Positions 26,388-37,520 of a DNA stretch of 64,000 nt are shown piece after piece (the first letter of the stretch is position 1; each line of letters opens with the position of its first letter). The notes under the pieces were generated by a model. It did no database searches, was not told the origin of the DNA, and worked only from the letters and a program-made list of their open reading frames with translations. A program made the translations under genes and the position numbers. Source of the stretch: Epiperipatus broadwayi (taxonomy: Eukaryota > Onychophora > Udeonychophora > Euonychophora > Peripatidae); NCBI GenBank assembly GCA_028023455.1, contig JAQFVV010012498.1, forward strand, positions 494,001-558,000, read 5' to 3'.

Positions 26388-26898
26388 ATCACAAAGCTTG
26401 TTGAGGAATTGGCAATTCTCACTGTTTATAACTTACAAGCTTAAAAGATAGGGTCATGTGATCTATGACTCTTATTTTGACTGTTTATAGTCTCTGCCTT
26501 AAATCATATGCAATGTTATCTTGCTAAGACTACTAATATATGGTATGGCTGAAGATCTATCAGCCCCATATAGCTATTTGAGTTGGATAGCTGGGTTTGA
26601 AGACATGTGGATGTCTGAAAATTTCAGATTTTCCACTCAATAGATAACTTTTAGATAAGTGCTTGATTTGGGTTCATATTTTTAGATCTAGTGTCTGAAC
26701 CTACCCTGGCACCTCTCTGAGGAATGCCAAAGCACGAAACCATGGTCAGGGGGGGGTTCCTGACAGATATTTTAAGTGCTGGGTCTGGCTAAGCATTTAT
26801 CACAAAGCTTGTTGAGGAATTGGCAATCCTCATTGTTTATAACTTACATGCTCAAGAGATAGGGTCATGTGATCTATGACTCTTATTTTGTCTGTTTA
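26388..26898 (+). repeat. Direct-repeat unit of 411 bp (about 1.24 copies) enclosing a candidate hammerhead ribozyme
   Basis: The 100-bp block 26388-26487, beginning ATCACAAAGCTTGTTGAGG, recurs at 26799-26898 with about seven mismatches, an exact 411-bp offset. The single-copy stretch between them holds the hammerhead-like core. Tandem copies of a few hundred base pairs with a type I hammerhead are known from metazoan retrozymes and from Penelope-like pseudo-LTRs. Either would explain this locus. No coding capacity. Confidence 0.75.
26693..26764 (+). ncRNA. Candidate type I hammerhead self-cleaving ribozyme
   Basis: Seen, 5' to 3': CTGAGGA (26717-26723) fits the core CUGANGA. ATGC-CAAA-GCAC is a 3-bp stem II with tetraloop, its innermost pair A/C rather than the usual G-C. 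GAAA (26736-26739) is followed by ACCATGGT, which can fold as a very short stem III, and GTC (26745-26747) is the cleavage triplet. Stem I: CACCTCT (26710-26716) pairs with AGGGGGG (26748-26754) with one G-T and one A/G, then an 8-base bulge, then GAACC (26697-26701) with GGTTC (26755-26759). The very short, palindromic stem III is typical of Penelope/retrozyme hammerheads, which may work as dimers. The A/C pair may weaken this copy. Confidence 0.65.
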
Positions 26899-27235
26899 CT
26901 TTATCGTATTCTATCATTCTATACATGCAACTAAAGAGACATTTAAACATTTATTTCCATAGTATTTTTTCCTATGAAAGTGGAATTATGCAATATATCT
27001 TTAATAAAACTGCTTCTCATAATATTTTTTTTTAAAATAATACTCCAAAAATATTACTTTTTAATAATTATAAGTATTATTTATTATTTTATTAATAATT
27101 ATTATCTCATTTTGTTTTGCTTTTCATCATTTTTTAGTTTAAAAAAAATAAATGTATCATATTATTTTGTTGTAGATTATAGACAATTGTTTAGTAATAA
27201 TTAAACAATTTAATTTTAAAACATCTTAGATTTTA

Positions 27236-28500
27236 TTTATTTATTTAAAGTATATTCTTTATTAATAACACACATTTTATATACACTTTTTACAAATAAA
27301 CCACATGGTTTAACTATCACATATACTAATAATTATTTCACTCTACTTTAAAAACACTATGCTATGCAAATGCAGAGAACATCACTATATATCCAGGTCT
27401 TCTATAAACATTTTGATTTAGATTATCAATCCCACACTTCACATAGTGTCGGCATACATCCACACCATATTTTGACCATAATTTTCTTCGGTAGGTATCT
27501 TAGGCATTGATTAAAGTATTTGGTCCAATCTTTATCTAGTTTTTTCAACCAGTTATACTTTTTATTATCAAAGATCGCATTACATCTTATGGATCATATT
27601 GTTTTCAATGTATGTATTATTGACAATGTGTTATGTGGATTCAAGTTCACAAAGTTTCTTTTTACTATTTTATTTAAGTTTATTATTGGTTTATGAAACA
27701 CTTTATTTCTAATGTGCCAGAGGGCCTTACACTCCTCAAATAAGTGCAATAAGCTATCTTCCTTTATTTTACATAGACACATATTGTTTCAAAGTTCATA
27801 TGGAGCCTACTATTCAGCAGGGCCTTAGTAGGAAGGAGCCCGTTTAGGAACCTAAATGTAAACCTAATGTATGATTGTGGTGCACATATCTGTTGTAATT
27901 TCTTGAATATATTATTTATATTTAATCCAGGTAAAAATCCTTCTATACTTCGTGCATTACTTCCCTGATTTTTTATCTCTCTATATTTAACCCCTTCCAA
28001 ACTAATCAAGTCTAGATTGTCCTGTGAATCCCTATATGCTATCTGCAGGTCAGCAAAAAAGGATCTCCTTTCTTTCCCTATTTCATGGTAGATGTTAACT
28101 TCAGTCAGTGGAGGGTCAAAGCATTTATCTTTAATGACATTTATATATGTCTTAGCTTTGATAAACATAATATATTCTTTTAGGTCAATTAAGTTGAGAC
28201 CTCCCTTATTAATAGGTAACTGTAATGTTGAGATTGAAACTAGACTTGTTGCCCTCCCCCATATATATTTCTTTGCTATTCTATAGATCTTACTTGTTGT
28301 TGTGTTATAGAGGTCAATCCATGGGGTGTAATAGTTCAATATACCCATTGTTATAGCATTAAACACTCTAGCCCTTGTAACTTCATAAAGTTTTAATGAC
28401 GAGAAATTGTTTATCCTTGTGGCTATCTTTTCTATAATTAATTTATTTAAATATCTGTTAATTGAGGTCTTTGAGTTATATAATGGTATTCCTAGATTTT
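27236..28500 (-). mobile_element. 5'-truncated L1/Tx1-like LINE, 3' part with tail
   Basis: The minus-strand translation is nearly continuous from LGIPLY (about 28495) through RVFNAITMGILNYYTPWIDL (28370-28310), NKGGLNLIDLKEYIMF and RFTFRFLNGLLPTKALL. One frameshift at about 27770-27780 follows, then CLCKIKEDSLLHLFEEC (27780-27725), a zinc-binding RT-tail motif. The frame ends at 27594. About 350 bases of 3' UTR follow, closing in an (AATA)n-type tail near 27236-27247. This is the region after the reverse-transcriptase catalytic motifs, so the copy is 5'-truncated, as usual for LINEs. A single frameshift suggests a fairly recent insertion. Confidence 0.82.
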
Positions 28501-30481
28501 AAAATGACTTTCTATTCTAATTTGTGCAATTTTTTTCTGATAAAAAAAATATGGTAGTCATGGACTCCAGTATCCACATTTCATTTTCCCTTTAAGTGAT
28601 TCTTTAAAACAGAGTAAGAGTAAAACAATATTGGGATAACTAATTGATAAATTTAAGTTTCAGATTACTTTATGTACAAAGATAAAAATGATTTCAAGCA
28701 TTACAATAAATCCTCTTTTTTTTTTTTGTAGTTTTTTTATTAATTAATGTAAAAAAAAACTGTGTTCATTTATATTGTTAAACTGTTTCTATTTAACAAA
28801 TCTAACATTTGAGTTGTTCACTTACATAATTTTATTATTGTTATTGTTTTAGTTTTAAAAAAAAATTTTTTTTTTTTTTTAAGAAATCAATTTTCAAAAA
28901 AACAACAACCTACAATTGATTCTATTCGTTTATATCCCCCCCCCCCTTTTTTTTTTTTGTTTCTCTCTCAAAACCAAATAAATTGCAAAGACAAATAATA
29001 TTAAAAAATATGAAAACAAACCTGTCAATGGAAAGTAATAAGAAGGTTGTAAATTACACATTGAATTTATAAAAATTAATTTGTTATCCAAAGAAAAATA
29101 ATCTTAAATTTATTGATTAGTTATCCTAATATTATTTCATGATATGATTTTAAAGAATAATATAAAAAGAAATGGAGATACCCCAGTCCATCAGTATCAA
29201 ATATATATATATGCATCTCATGACAAAATGATCATAATAAAAGAAATATGTGCCTTTACTTAAGAATCAAAATTATTTCATTCAAATAAAAATTGTTTTG
29301 CTAGATATTTTTATATATGCAGATTGTCACATGTTTGCATATGTTTCAACATGCAAAATCTTTGAGAACTGCTTGTATGGCTTGCATGCAATTCAATTCA
29401 GCATTTAATACCATTTGGAGAATACTTCAGGAATCACACACTTATCTCATAAAACTGAAAACTCAAGTGCTACCAATTAAAAACTAAGTTTTGCTTCTTC
29501 CTATTTTATATTGATTTTATTGAAGTGCAGATTTACATCAAAATGTTTATTAAAGTTCTCTGTCAGGATAATCTAGTTGGATTGAATTAGATTTCTCTTA
29601 AGACACTTGAATAATCTTATACTGTACTATATTCAAAATAAACTGTAGAAAATATAAGTAATGTCAAAAGATTATTAGGCAAAAGTTTAAAATTCAATGA
29701 AATTAACTTTGCAATATTACACACACACATACCCCCTCTCCAGCCATCAGAATGAAATGATAGTCGTATTTTTAAAAAATAAGTCTTCAACTGTTTGATT
29801 AGCCTCATAGAAGTGAGTTCTGTGCTTTGTATAAGCTGTACCTAAGTGTATATATAAACAATTGACAAAATATACAATACTGTTTCAGTAAACATCCACA
29901 TTGTAGATATTTCAGAAATTGCAAATGAAGAGAAAACGCATTTTTAATATAGTTTCTCCTATCAAATATGCCTAAAGAATAAATATGCTTTGGTTGAACA
30001 AGCAGCCAAATATACAAATCTGCTTTCATAATCAAAACATTTTTTTTTTTTGAAGTGTAAAAACATTGGGCAACATTGGGCACAGACATAGGTTTTACTT
30101 TCAATCTAAAATAAATAAAAGATATCATTATAATATGATAGTCTACATTGGGTGTCAATTCACAGATTTCAGAATATTGTAATAAAATTTATTCACATTC
30201 CACTTGAATATAGCATCATTTTTACATTATATTATAATTAGATGCAGATTTATTCCTAACATGACTTTATAAAACATTATTGCACTATCCACGTATGTAT
30301 ATATAATTTTTCTGACAAATGCAATTTCATTAACCAAAGTACTATGACCAATCTAAAATTCATTTCTTAATATTGATCATATAATAAAGTCTGGTAGAAT
30401 AAATTAAATGAATTCAGAAGATCATTCATTATAGCTTGCATTAGAATATCTATATTTAGGAGTAATATTTTCAGGACCATG
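28501..30481. other. Non-coding DNA with homopolymer runs
   Basis: No gene. Contains poly-T and a poly-C run (about 28936-28946), and AC repeats near 29720. Open frames at 29617-29808 and 29805-30158 show no family resemblance. Confidence 0.45.
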
Positions 30482-30493
30482 AACTATATCAAA

Positions 30494-30604
30494 AAAATTT
30501 TTTTTTAAGTGCCATAGCATCGGCCGGGACGCGAACCCGCAACCCGTGCAACTGCCTGCAAGTGCAAGGCAGTCGCGCTGACCTCTTGACCACCAATGCA
30601 AGAC
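30494..30604 (-). mobile_element. tRNA-derived short retroposon (SINE or retro-tRNA) with 12-bp target duplication
   Basis: AACTATATCAAA stands on both sides (30482-30493 and 30605-30616), a perfect 12-bp target duplication of LINE-type insertion. The insert on the minus strand is a tRNA-like body (30517-30599, 83 nt) followed by TATGGCACTT and an A-rich tail. Acceptor strands GCATTGG and CCGATGC pair fully (one G-T). The A box TGGTCAAGAGG fits the Pol III consensus, and the B box GGTTCGCGTCC has one change. The D and anticodon arms do not fold in the standard way, so no anticodon is assigned. It is probably not a working tRNA gene. Confidence 0.82.
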
Positions 30605-30647
30605 AACTATATCAAAGTTGTCAATCAAAACAACGGTACTTGTGTAT

Positions 30648-30837
30648 AATTCAACCGATGACGTATTACCCTGAAGGCATATCACTCTAATCTTGTGATT
30701 TTTAAGATAACGTCTCCAAGTGATCTGCGGACACATGTAATCGCTAAAATGTGTCCGCAGATCACGTGAACACGGTACATTAAAAATCGCAAGATTAGAG
30801 TGATATGCCTTCAGGGTAATACGTCATCGGTTGAATT
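30648..30837. repeat. Subterminal palindrome inside the DNA transposon
   Basis: 30648-30735 and 30750-30837 are inverted copies around a 14-base loop. The outer part repeats the TIR core (AATTCAACCGATGACG). The inner part reads GATCTGCGGACACA and its complement. The middle of the arms has diverged. It could be an older small foldback element from which the larger one grew, or a transposase-binding duplication. Confidence 0.85.
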
Positions 30838-31100
30838 ATCCAGGTCACATGCTAAAAAATATTCAAAAATGAAAAATATCTGACGCAGGTCCGGCAAATA
30901 CTAAAAAAAAAAAAAATGTACATGCATGCGTCAAAATATTATTCTCAATTTTAAAATACAGCAGCGCGTAGCGCTGGAATTGGCGGGGGGGGCCTCCGGA
31001 TGTTTTTGTCGGGCCGCAGGCCCGGCGTACACGTATATCAGACATTGTATTACTCTCATAGCTGTATGATATAATTCAGAAATTAAAAATAAAATTAAAA

Positions 31101-32250
31101 CGTAATTGAATGTAAGTTTGAGAATTGTAGAAATATTAACAAATATTTTTGGTAAATAAGTTTGAGAATTGTAGAAATATTAACAAAAACTTTTTGTAAA
31201 TTTTAAATAAACACCTAAATAAAAAAGACGCGATCTAATGCAAATCTGGTATTAATGGCGCCGCACTTTTACATGCATTTGGTAATTTTAAAAACGTACT
31301 GCATATTGCAAAATTGATTTAAAAAATTATTTCAAATTATTTACACATTAAAAACGTAATGTAGAAATATTAACAAAAAGTTTTTGTAAATTTAAAATAA
31401 ACAAATAAAACACTTTACCCGAATTAATGCGAATTTGGCATTAATGGCGTCCATGTTATCACATATGCATTTGGTAATGTATATTCCAAATTTGTTTTAA
31501 AAAATTATTGAAAATTATTTACACATTAAACGTAATTCAATGTAAGTTTGAGAATTGTAGAAATATTAACAAATATTTTTTGTAAATAAGTTTGAGAATT
31601 GTAGAAATATTAACAAAAACTTTTTGTAAATTTTAAATAAACACCTAAATAAAAAAGACGCGATCTAATGCAAATCTGGTATTAATGGCGTCCAGAAAAT
31701 GCCGCACTTTTATATGCATTTGGTAATTTTTAAAACGTACTGCATATTGCACAAAATTGATTTAAAAAATTATTTCAAATTATTTACACATTAAAAACGT
31801 AATGTAGAAATATTAACAAAAAGTTTTTGTAAATTTAAAATAAATAAAACACTTTACCCGAATTAATGCGAATCTGGCATTAATGGCGTCCTTGTTATCA
31901 CATTTGGTAATGTATATTCCAAATTTGTTTTAAAAAATTATTGAAAATTATTTACACATTAAACGTAAGTTTCAGAATTGTAGAAATATTAACTAAAAAT
32001 TTTTGTAAATTTAAAATAAACAGATAAATAAAAAACACTTTACCGGAGAATAAATTATTTACACATTAAACGTAAGTTTCAGAATTGTAGAAATATTAAC
32101 TAAAAATTTTTGTAAATTTAAAATAAACAGATAAATAAAAAACACTTTACTGGAGAATAATTCAATGTAAGTTTGATAATTGTAGAAATATTAACAAAAA
32201 ATTTTTGTAAATTTAAAATAAACAGATAAATAAAACACTTTACCCGAATT
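31101..32250. repeat. Tandem/higher-order repeat array inside the DNA transposon
   Basis: The motif GTAGAAATATTAACAAA recurs about nine times, usually followed by TTTTTGTAAATTT and AAATAAAC, and a longer block recurs with a 430-bp offset (CGTAATTGAATGTAAG at 31101 and CGTAATTCAATGTAAG at 31531). Near the right end the unit shortens to about 100 bp (31965-32240). Related sub-blocks contain CATTAATGGCG. This looks like satellite-type expansion within a transposon. Confidence 0.85.
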
Positions 32251-32513
32251 AACAGCTCAAAAAAGTAACTGTGATGCCGTGGATAGCAAAATCGCAATAG
32301 ACAGAAAAATCAAAAAATTTCCCAAACCTCTCTACGAATTTTAAATCTCGCGGGTGAAAAAAAAAAAAAAATTGACTCTCTGATGAATTAATCATGCCAG
32401 TCACTTGGTTACCATGACAACATTGTCATGCAACAAACGTCGATGTCTACCGGAAGGGAATTTGGTAAGTCAAAAACGTCATCGGTTGAATTATACACAA
32501 GTACCAAAACAAC

Positions 32514-33059
32514 CATTTAAGCATGAAATATGATATAAAATGCTAACCTGCTTTACAATGCAATGTAAACCGGTTCTTTCACTGAATCCAGATATCCATA
32601 CTTTGAAAAACAATAAACTTTTTATAAGAGAGGCACTTACATTAGGAATCTAAGTCTCAAGGAAGGTGATAAGCTGTCATTTATTTTTAATTAAATCACA
32701 TTAGCAGAGATTTTTGATTTGTTCTGTGATGCTACAACACAAACTGTTCAATCTGAAAATTTCTTTGAATATCTATGTACTTCGAATTTGTTTCTATTTT
32801 TTAAAATGGTCTAGATTGTTCATTTAGCCATATTGTATCCAGATATAAAATGCCAACCATTTTTATACATTCTATTTTAGAAATGACCCCCCCCCTCCCA
32901 TTTTGATATTGATCAATGTTTTGTTTCTATTTTTTGAACCCAAGAATAAAATTAATATATGCATATATATATGTTGTTGTTTTTTTAAAGTAAAGATGAA
33001 TATAACTAAATGATAGTAAGCTTAGGAAAATGTAACAAATATATTTAATAATATATTCA
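32514..33059. other. Spacer between the DNA transposon and a PLE, nothing recognised
   Basis: AT-rich with a poly-C run near 32887-32895. No gene supported. Confidence 0.4.
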
Positions 33060-34375
33060 AAACTAAAATACTCTCATTGATTTAATGAATTCATAAGGTT
33101 ATGATTTCAAGATCTTCAACATAAATGTTATCATAAGAAATAGCTATACTTTGATTTTGTTGAAAGAATTCTTTTCAGAAAAGGAAATGTGTTATTTTAC
33201 TAAATACTAACAGTTGTTCTATTGTATTATCAATAAGAAAAAAAGATGTTTGGTTTATAATTTATCATCTTCTTTTAATCTTTTGCTTTTAATAGACAAA
33301 CAATACTTCATCATTGGGTACATTTGAGAACAAACTTTCGACATCAAAGCTTATTAATATGTCAGGTTTTTTTCTATTTTTATGTTCTTGATAGACATAC
33401 AGTGCTTAAAATCTTAAGAAAAAAATCTTAGCAAACACTGATATAATGACATTCTAGTATTACCAACAGGGTTTAATGGAATACAATCCTTATAAATTTT
33501 AGGTTGGCCACAAAGACATAAAATGTTACTAAATGTAAAAAATGCTTATAATTATTTATAGGAGTTTTTCCACTTTTGTTGTAATGGTTAGGATCTCTCT
33601 TATTCTAAATCCATTACAACTGTAGCCTTATTTATGTCAGTGGAGAAAATGATTCTAGTTTGAGATATTAAATAATTTCTTTCACAAAATAGATGATGTG
33701 TGACTTGGTCACCAGCATAATTCTGCTGCTTCTAGATGACAATTTTTGAAAGACTTCTTCACTAATGAAATATTAGATATAATAATGGCAAGTTTAATCC
33801 TTTTTCACAAGTTTCAGCATTAACACAAGTGAGACATTTGAAACGGATTTTTAAATGATATAGTTTCTAATTATTTCATGCAGGATAAGACTTGATATGC
33901 ACATGTACATTTACAAATTGCTGCTTTTAGTGCTCAGATTTTTTTCCACATAATTTAGAATATGATTTTTTTTTACTGATTGAAAACTCGAAAAATTTTC
34001 ATCAGTAAATTTATTTTTTAATCAGCATTGCAAATGACTAATAAAATGAAAGGTTTGACATTTGAAAACTCTTTGGGCATTTATTCTTTTATTTAAGATA
34101 GCCTCACATTTACATAGGAAATTAATTTTCTATTTTGGTATCAGATTTATATCAAATATGTAATGATTATCTGAAGGTTTCTGATGATACTTGTAGTTAT
34201 ATATCAAATTATTTCTTATCAGCTAGTTGAAATGTTAAATGATTTTAGAAAATTTCAAACTTTATCCATTTCAAATACTACCAAATATCAATAAAATCAA
34301 ACAGGTTATTATAGAACATAATTGAGTATATTCTCTTTTTCAGAGATATTTCTAAACTGATCAATGGTAGCTAGT
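33060..34375 (-). mobile_element. Penelope-like element relic (PLE-C), reverse-transcriptase region
   Basis: The plus-strand text at 33150-33560 is a decayed copy of 59100-59520 (for example TTTGATTTTGTTGAAAGAATTCT and the stretch around 33340 AAACTTTCGACATCAAAGC). In the better copy this encodes the PLE reverse transcriptase block LVSFDVESL. The minus-strand frame here is broken throughout. It points leftwards, away from PLE-D, which begins near 34640. Outer limits are approximate. Confidence 0.55.
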
Positions 34376-34639
34376 ATGAGAATTGAACTAAAAAAATTAG
34401 AAAAACTTCCACAAATAAGTATACAAAATTTCTATTGATTGTTCCCATTGACAAATTAGTTGAAGGTTACCATAAATTCAGTATTTATGTACATAAAGAT
34501 TACCAATTAACTGAAAAAAGGAAAAATACCAATCAAAATGCTGTGTTATATATTAACTTATGAGCTATTATTAAGAGTTGAATTTATTTAGGAAACTAAG
34601 TTTAATTTTTTAAATATATAACACTAAGTAAAATTTCAT

Positions 34640-37520
34640 CACAAACCATATAAAACCTTTTGTATTCAATATAAATTCAATATTGTAATAAACTTTAAAC
34701 ATTGTGAAAAACTTGTGTTTCTTATACAAATGTAAAACAAAAGAAATTGTATCTAAAATCTTGCAATTAAAACATCCAGTAAGCAGAATAAAGTCATTCA
34801 GAAAGTAAATATGGCTTTGTTAAAAGAAAAATAAGTGACCTAAAGTTATATATCAAACTTTATATCCCATTAGTAACCCAGAATGTTTACTTAAAACAAA
34901 CTTTCTGATGAAAATTTCACAAGTTTCCTGATCAATAAAAAATCATATTCTAAATTATATTTAAAAAATATCAAAACTGCACCAAATAATCTAGAAGTCG
35001 TATTGATTAAAAAAAAATGTTCCCCAAATATCTAACTGATACTAAAACTTCTGTCATATAAAAAGGATTAAACTTGGCCATTATAATATCTAATATCCCA
35101 TTATTAGATATAATGGCAGAAACTATGGAAGATTCTCAAAAATATCCCTAGAAAAAACAGTACCATTATGCTGGGAACAAAATGAACACAAGAATCATCA
35201 GCAATCTAAGTCAAAAGAAGAAAATTACAATATTTAATTTCTCAAATTAGAAAAATTTATTCTCTTCTGACAAAGTTATCACTATAGTTGTAATGATTAC
35301 TACTATTTATGACAATAAAGTAAGAAATTCTCAGAAACAAGCATTTTGCAGATCAGAAAAAAAGATTAAATTACCCATATCTCAGTGATTTATCTAAAAT
35401 CCATAAGGACCATGTTCCATTAAAATCTGTAAGGAATTTAAAAAATTCACCATATTAAAATGTCATGATTCTACTTTGGCATACAAGACAAGTTCTTTAT
35501 CAGAAATTTTAAGTATTTTGTAAAATTACTCAAAAACATTTAAAATAGAAAGAATTGACATCTTAATAATCTTTGCTGTGGAAAGTTGATCACAAATTTA
35601 TGCAATGATAAAATACTATCTATTGTAAAAAAAAGATAAATGAGAATGATAGCTTACAAATCAGAATAACTATTCCTATTGATAATGGAACTTTTAACAT
35701 TCTACATAAAAACATGTTTCCAATACAACATAAATTCATCCAATAAAATCAATGTATGCATATAAATTCCCCATTTTACTCTGATTAATAATATTTACAT
35801 AAAAGAGTATGAAACTCCACCTATAAATACTATTCCATCTTCACCAAACGTTTGGCTTCACTATACCAATTATATACACCTGGGTCTCGTTTTATGCAGT
35901 AGATAGATTCCACAGAAAACCCCATTAAAAAAATCGCACAAAAATAGACTTAATTTACTTTGAAAAATGGGGGATAGGTACTGTAATTTTTGGAATTCAC
36001 ATAAAAGCAAAGCAACAAAGAAAAATTACATTAAAATTTGCATTAAAAAAATAAACAAATAAAGTTATGACTAATAAAAAATTTCAAATATTTGAAAAAA
36101 ATTAATACAAGACAAACTTTTTTTACTTTTTTATTAACTACAGTATTTAATTTTACATTTTTTATACATATTTTAATCATTACCGCTAGCGTTCTTTGTA
36201 AAATGATAAGAAATCAGATTCGATGTGATGTAATGTATTGTGGCTTCTTCTTAAACAAAGTCAAGAATTTCTCAGCAATTATGACCAGAAAAACCTGTTA
36301 GCCACTTTATTATTATTCGTGATGTGATGTACAACTAGCGCCACTTTCAGTCTTATGCTGTGTTAATGGTTTTCTATTTCTATATTTAAAAAAAAAAAAT
36401 CACAATCAAAACAAAAAGATTATACATTATCATTAGAAAGATTATTTTCAGTTTATAAAATCTTTGTTTTTTAGTTTAAAAATCTAAAAGATTATTTATT
36501 TCTGTTATATATAATAAAATACGTTTTAAAAGTTTAATTTTTTTGAATATTTATTGCGATATTTTTATATGTAAGTATAGATCTATTATTACTGTATTAT
36601 TATTTACTCATTAGTATAAATAGGTTATTTACATAGAAGCTTCAGGCCATATTCACGTTAGCTACTAATATAACGTTATATTTTTTGAAAAAAAAAAGGT
36701 GAAAATAAGTTATTAATAATTTAAATTTCTTGATATCTAATAAATATAGTGAAATATGAAAGATATTAAGAAAAAACATGAATCGCATAACTTCAAAATC
36801 GCATTAAAATAATCCGTATAAAACGAGATCCAGGTGTACTTGTTATATGGCTATTAGTGAAGCACTGTTACAAATATTCTGAATAATCATCAGAAACATA
36901 CTTCCTTCAGTTAATTTCATAGCAGAATTAAATCAAGAATAGGAATTGGCATTCTTATATATACGTACAGAAAAAAAATATTTAGAATATACTGCTTTAT
37001 CTAATTATGACAAACATACTCATAGCCAAATTATATTATCTTTATAAAATAAAGTAAAAGAAGTTTGTTCAGAAACCAGTGCATTAAAAAAAAAAAAAAA
37101 ATCTATCTTAGAACAAATTCTCATGAAGAATACTTACCCAAAAAGTATAATTAAAAAAAGCTTAAATAGTCAATATAGAATATAGAAAAAAACCTTCTCT
37201 AAAAAAAAAGGCAATGCCAGATACTGGAGAGAATCCATACATATCAATAATGACAAATAAACTAAAAAAAATCCATGACCAATATAATATCAAAATAAGT
37301 TTCTAAAATTATAACATACTGGGAGGAATCCTAACTTCTACAAAACCTAAACTTGAAATGCTGAGAAATAAAAATTACATCTATGAAATTCCACAAGAAT
37401 GTGTGAAAAGATATATATATATAATGGTAAAATTAGACACTCATTAAAAAATGATTAACAAGAACATCAAACAATTATTAAAGAAGAAAAGACATTTTTA
37501 AGAGAATACAAATGAATAAA
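34640..37520 (+). mobile_element. Penelope-like element relic (PLE-D), RT to GIY-YIG, split by a Tigger-like insertion
   Basis: Plus-strand relics are collinear with PLE-B at 59880-61238. They comprise the LPKIHK-type block (about 35385-35430, decayed), the RT block near 35570-35640, and the sequence encoding VWLHYT just before position 35876, where a TA-flanked transposon cuts the catalytic YxDD region. After 36837 the frame resumes (TYMAISEALLQIF, 36841) and reaches a GIY-YIG remnant at about 37370-37500 (YIYEIPQECVKRYI, later QEHQTIIKEEK). In the family that domain is the endonuclease. Stops and frameshifts are frequent. Confidence 0.65.
35877..36836 (-). mobile_element. Non-autonomous pogo/Tigger-like DNA transposon, copy 2 (inverted)
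   Basis: The ends are CACCTGGGTCTCGTTTTATG and the complement of CACCTGGATCTCGTTTTATA, with TA at 35875-35876 and 36837-36838. The left 130 bases are the reverse complement of the right end of copy 1 (3124-4088), and its right end matches copy 1's left end. The remnant around AGCGCCACTTTCAG (36340) matches copy 1's GTGAAGTTGGCGCTAG on the other strand. Length 960 bp versus 965 bp. It interrupts the catalytic region of PLE-D. Confidence 0.8.

Larger units (their letters stand above)
30635..32505. mobile_element. Non-autonomous DNA transposon, 1871 bp, perfect 30-bp TIRs and 8-bp target duplication
   Basis: The first 30 bases, beginning GGTACTTGTGTATAATTC, recur exactly as reverse complement at 32476-32505. 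AAAACAAC flanks both ends (30627-30634 and 32506-32513). 8-bp duplications are made by hAT, P and Merlin transposases. TIRs starting with GG favour Merlin, but this is inference. No transposase frame was found. The interior consists of a 190-bp foldback at the left, a GC-rich patch near 30960-31030 and an array of related tandem repeats (31101-32250). The identical TIRs indicate recent movement or strong recent amplification. Confidence 0.85.

Noticed and set aside
26388-26898. Pair of short LTRs
   Set aside because: The 100-bp repeats lack TG...CA ends, a primer site and a purine tract; the tandem-unit explanation with a hammerhead fits better.
30517-30599. Functional tRNA gene
   Set aside because: The D and anticodon arms do not fold normally, the B box is altered, and the unit has an A-rich tail and a target duplication, which point to a retroposon.
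30422-30736. 104-codon minus-strand open frame
   Set aside because: It runs through the tRNA-like retroposon and the transposon end, so it is a chance fusion of unrelated sequences.
31101-32250. CRISPR-like array
   Set aside because: Repeats are long, AT-rich and imperfect without regular unique spacers, and the sequence is eukaryotic.
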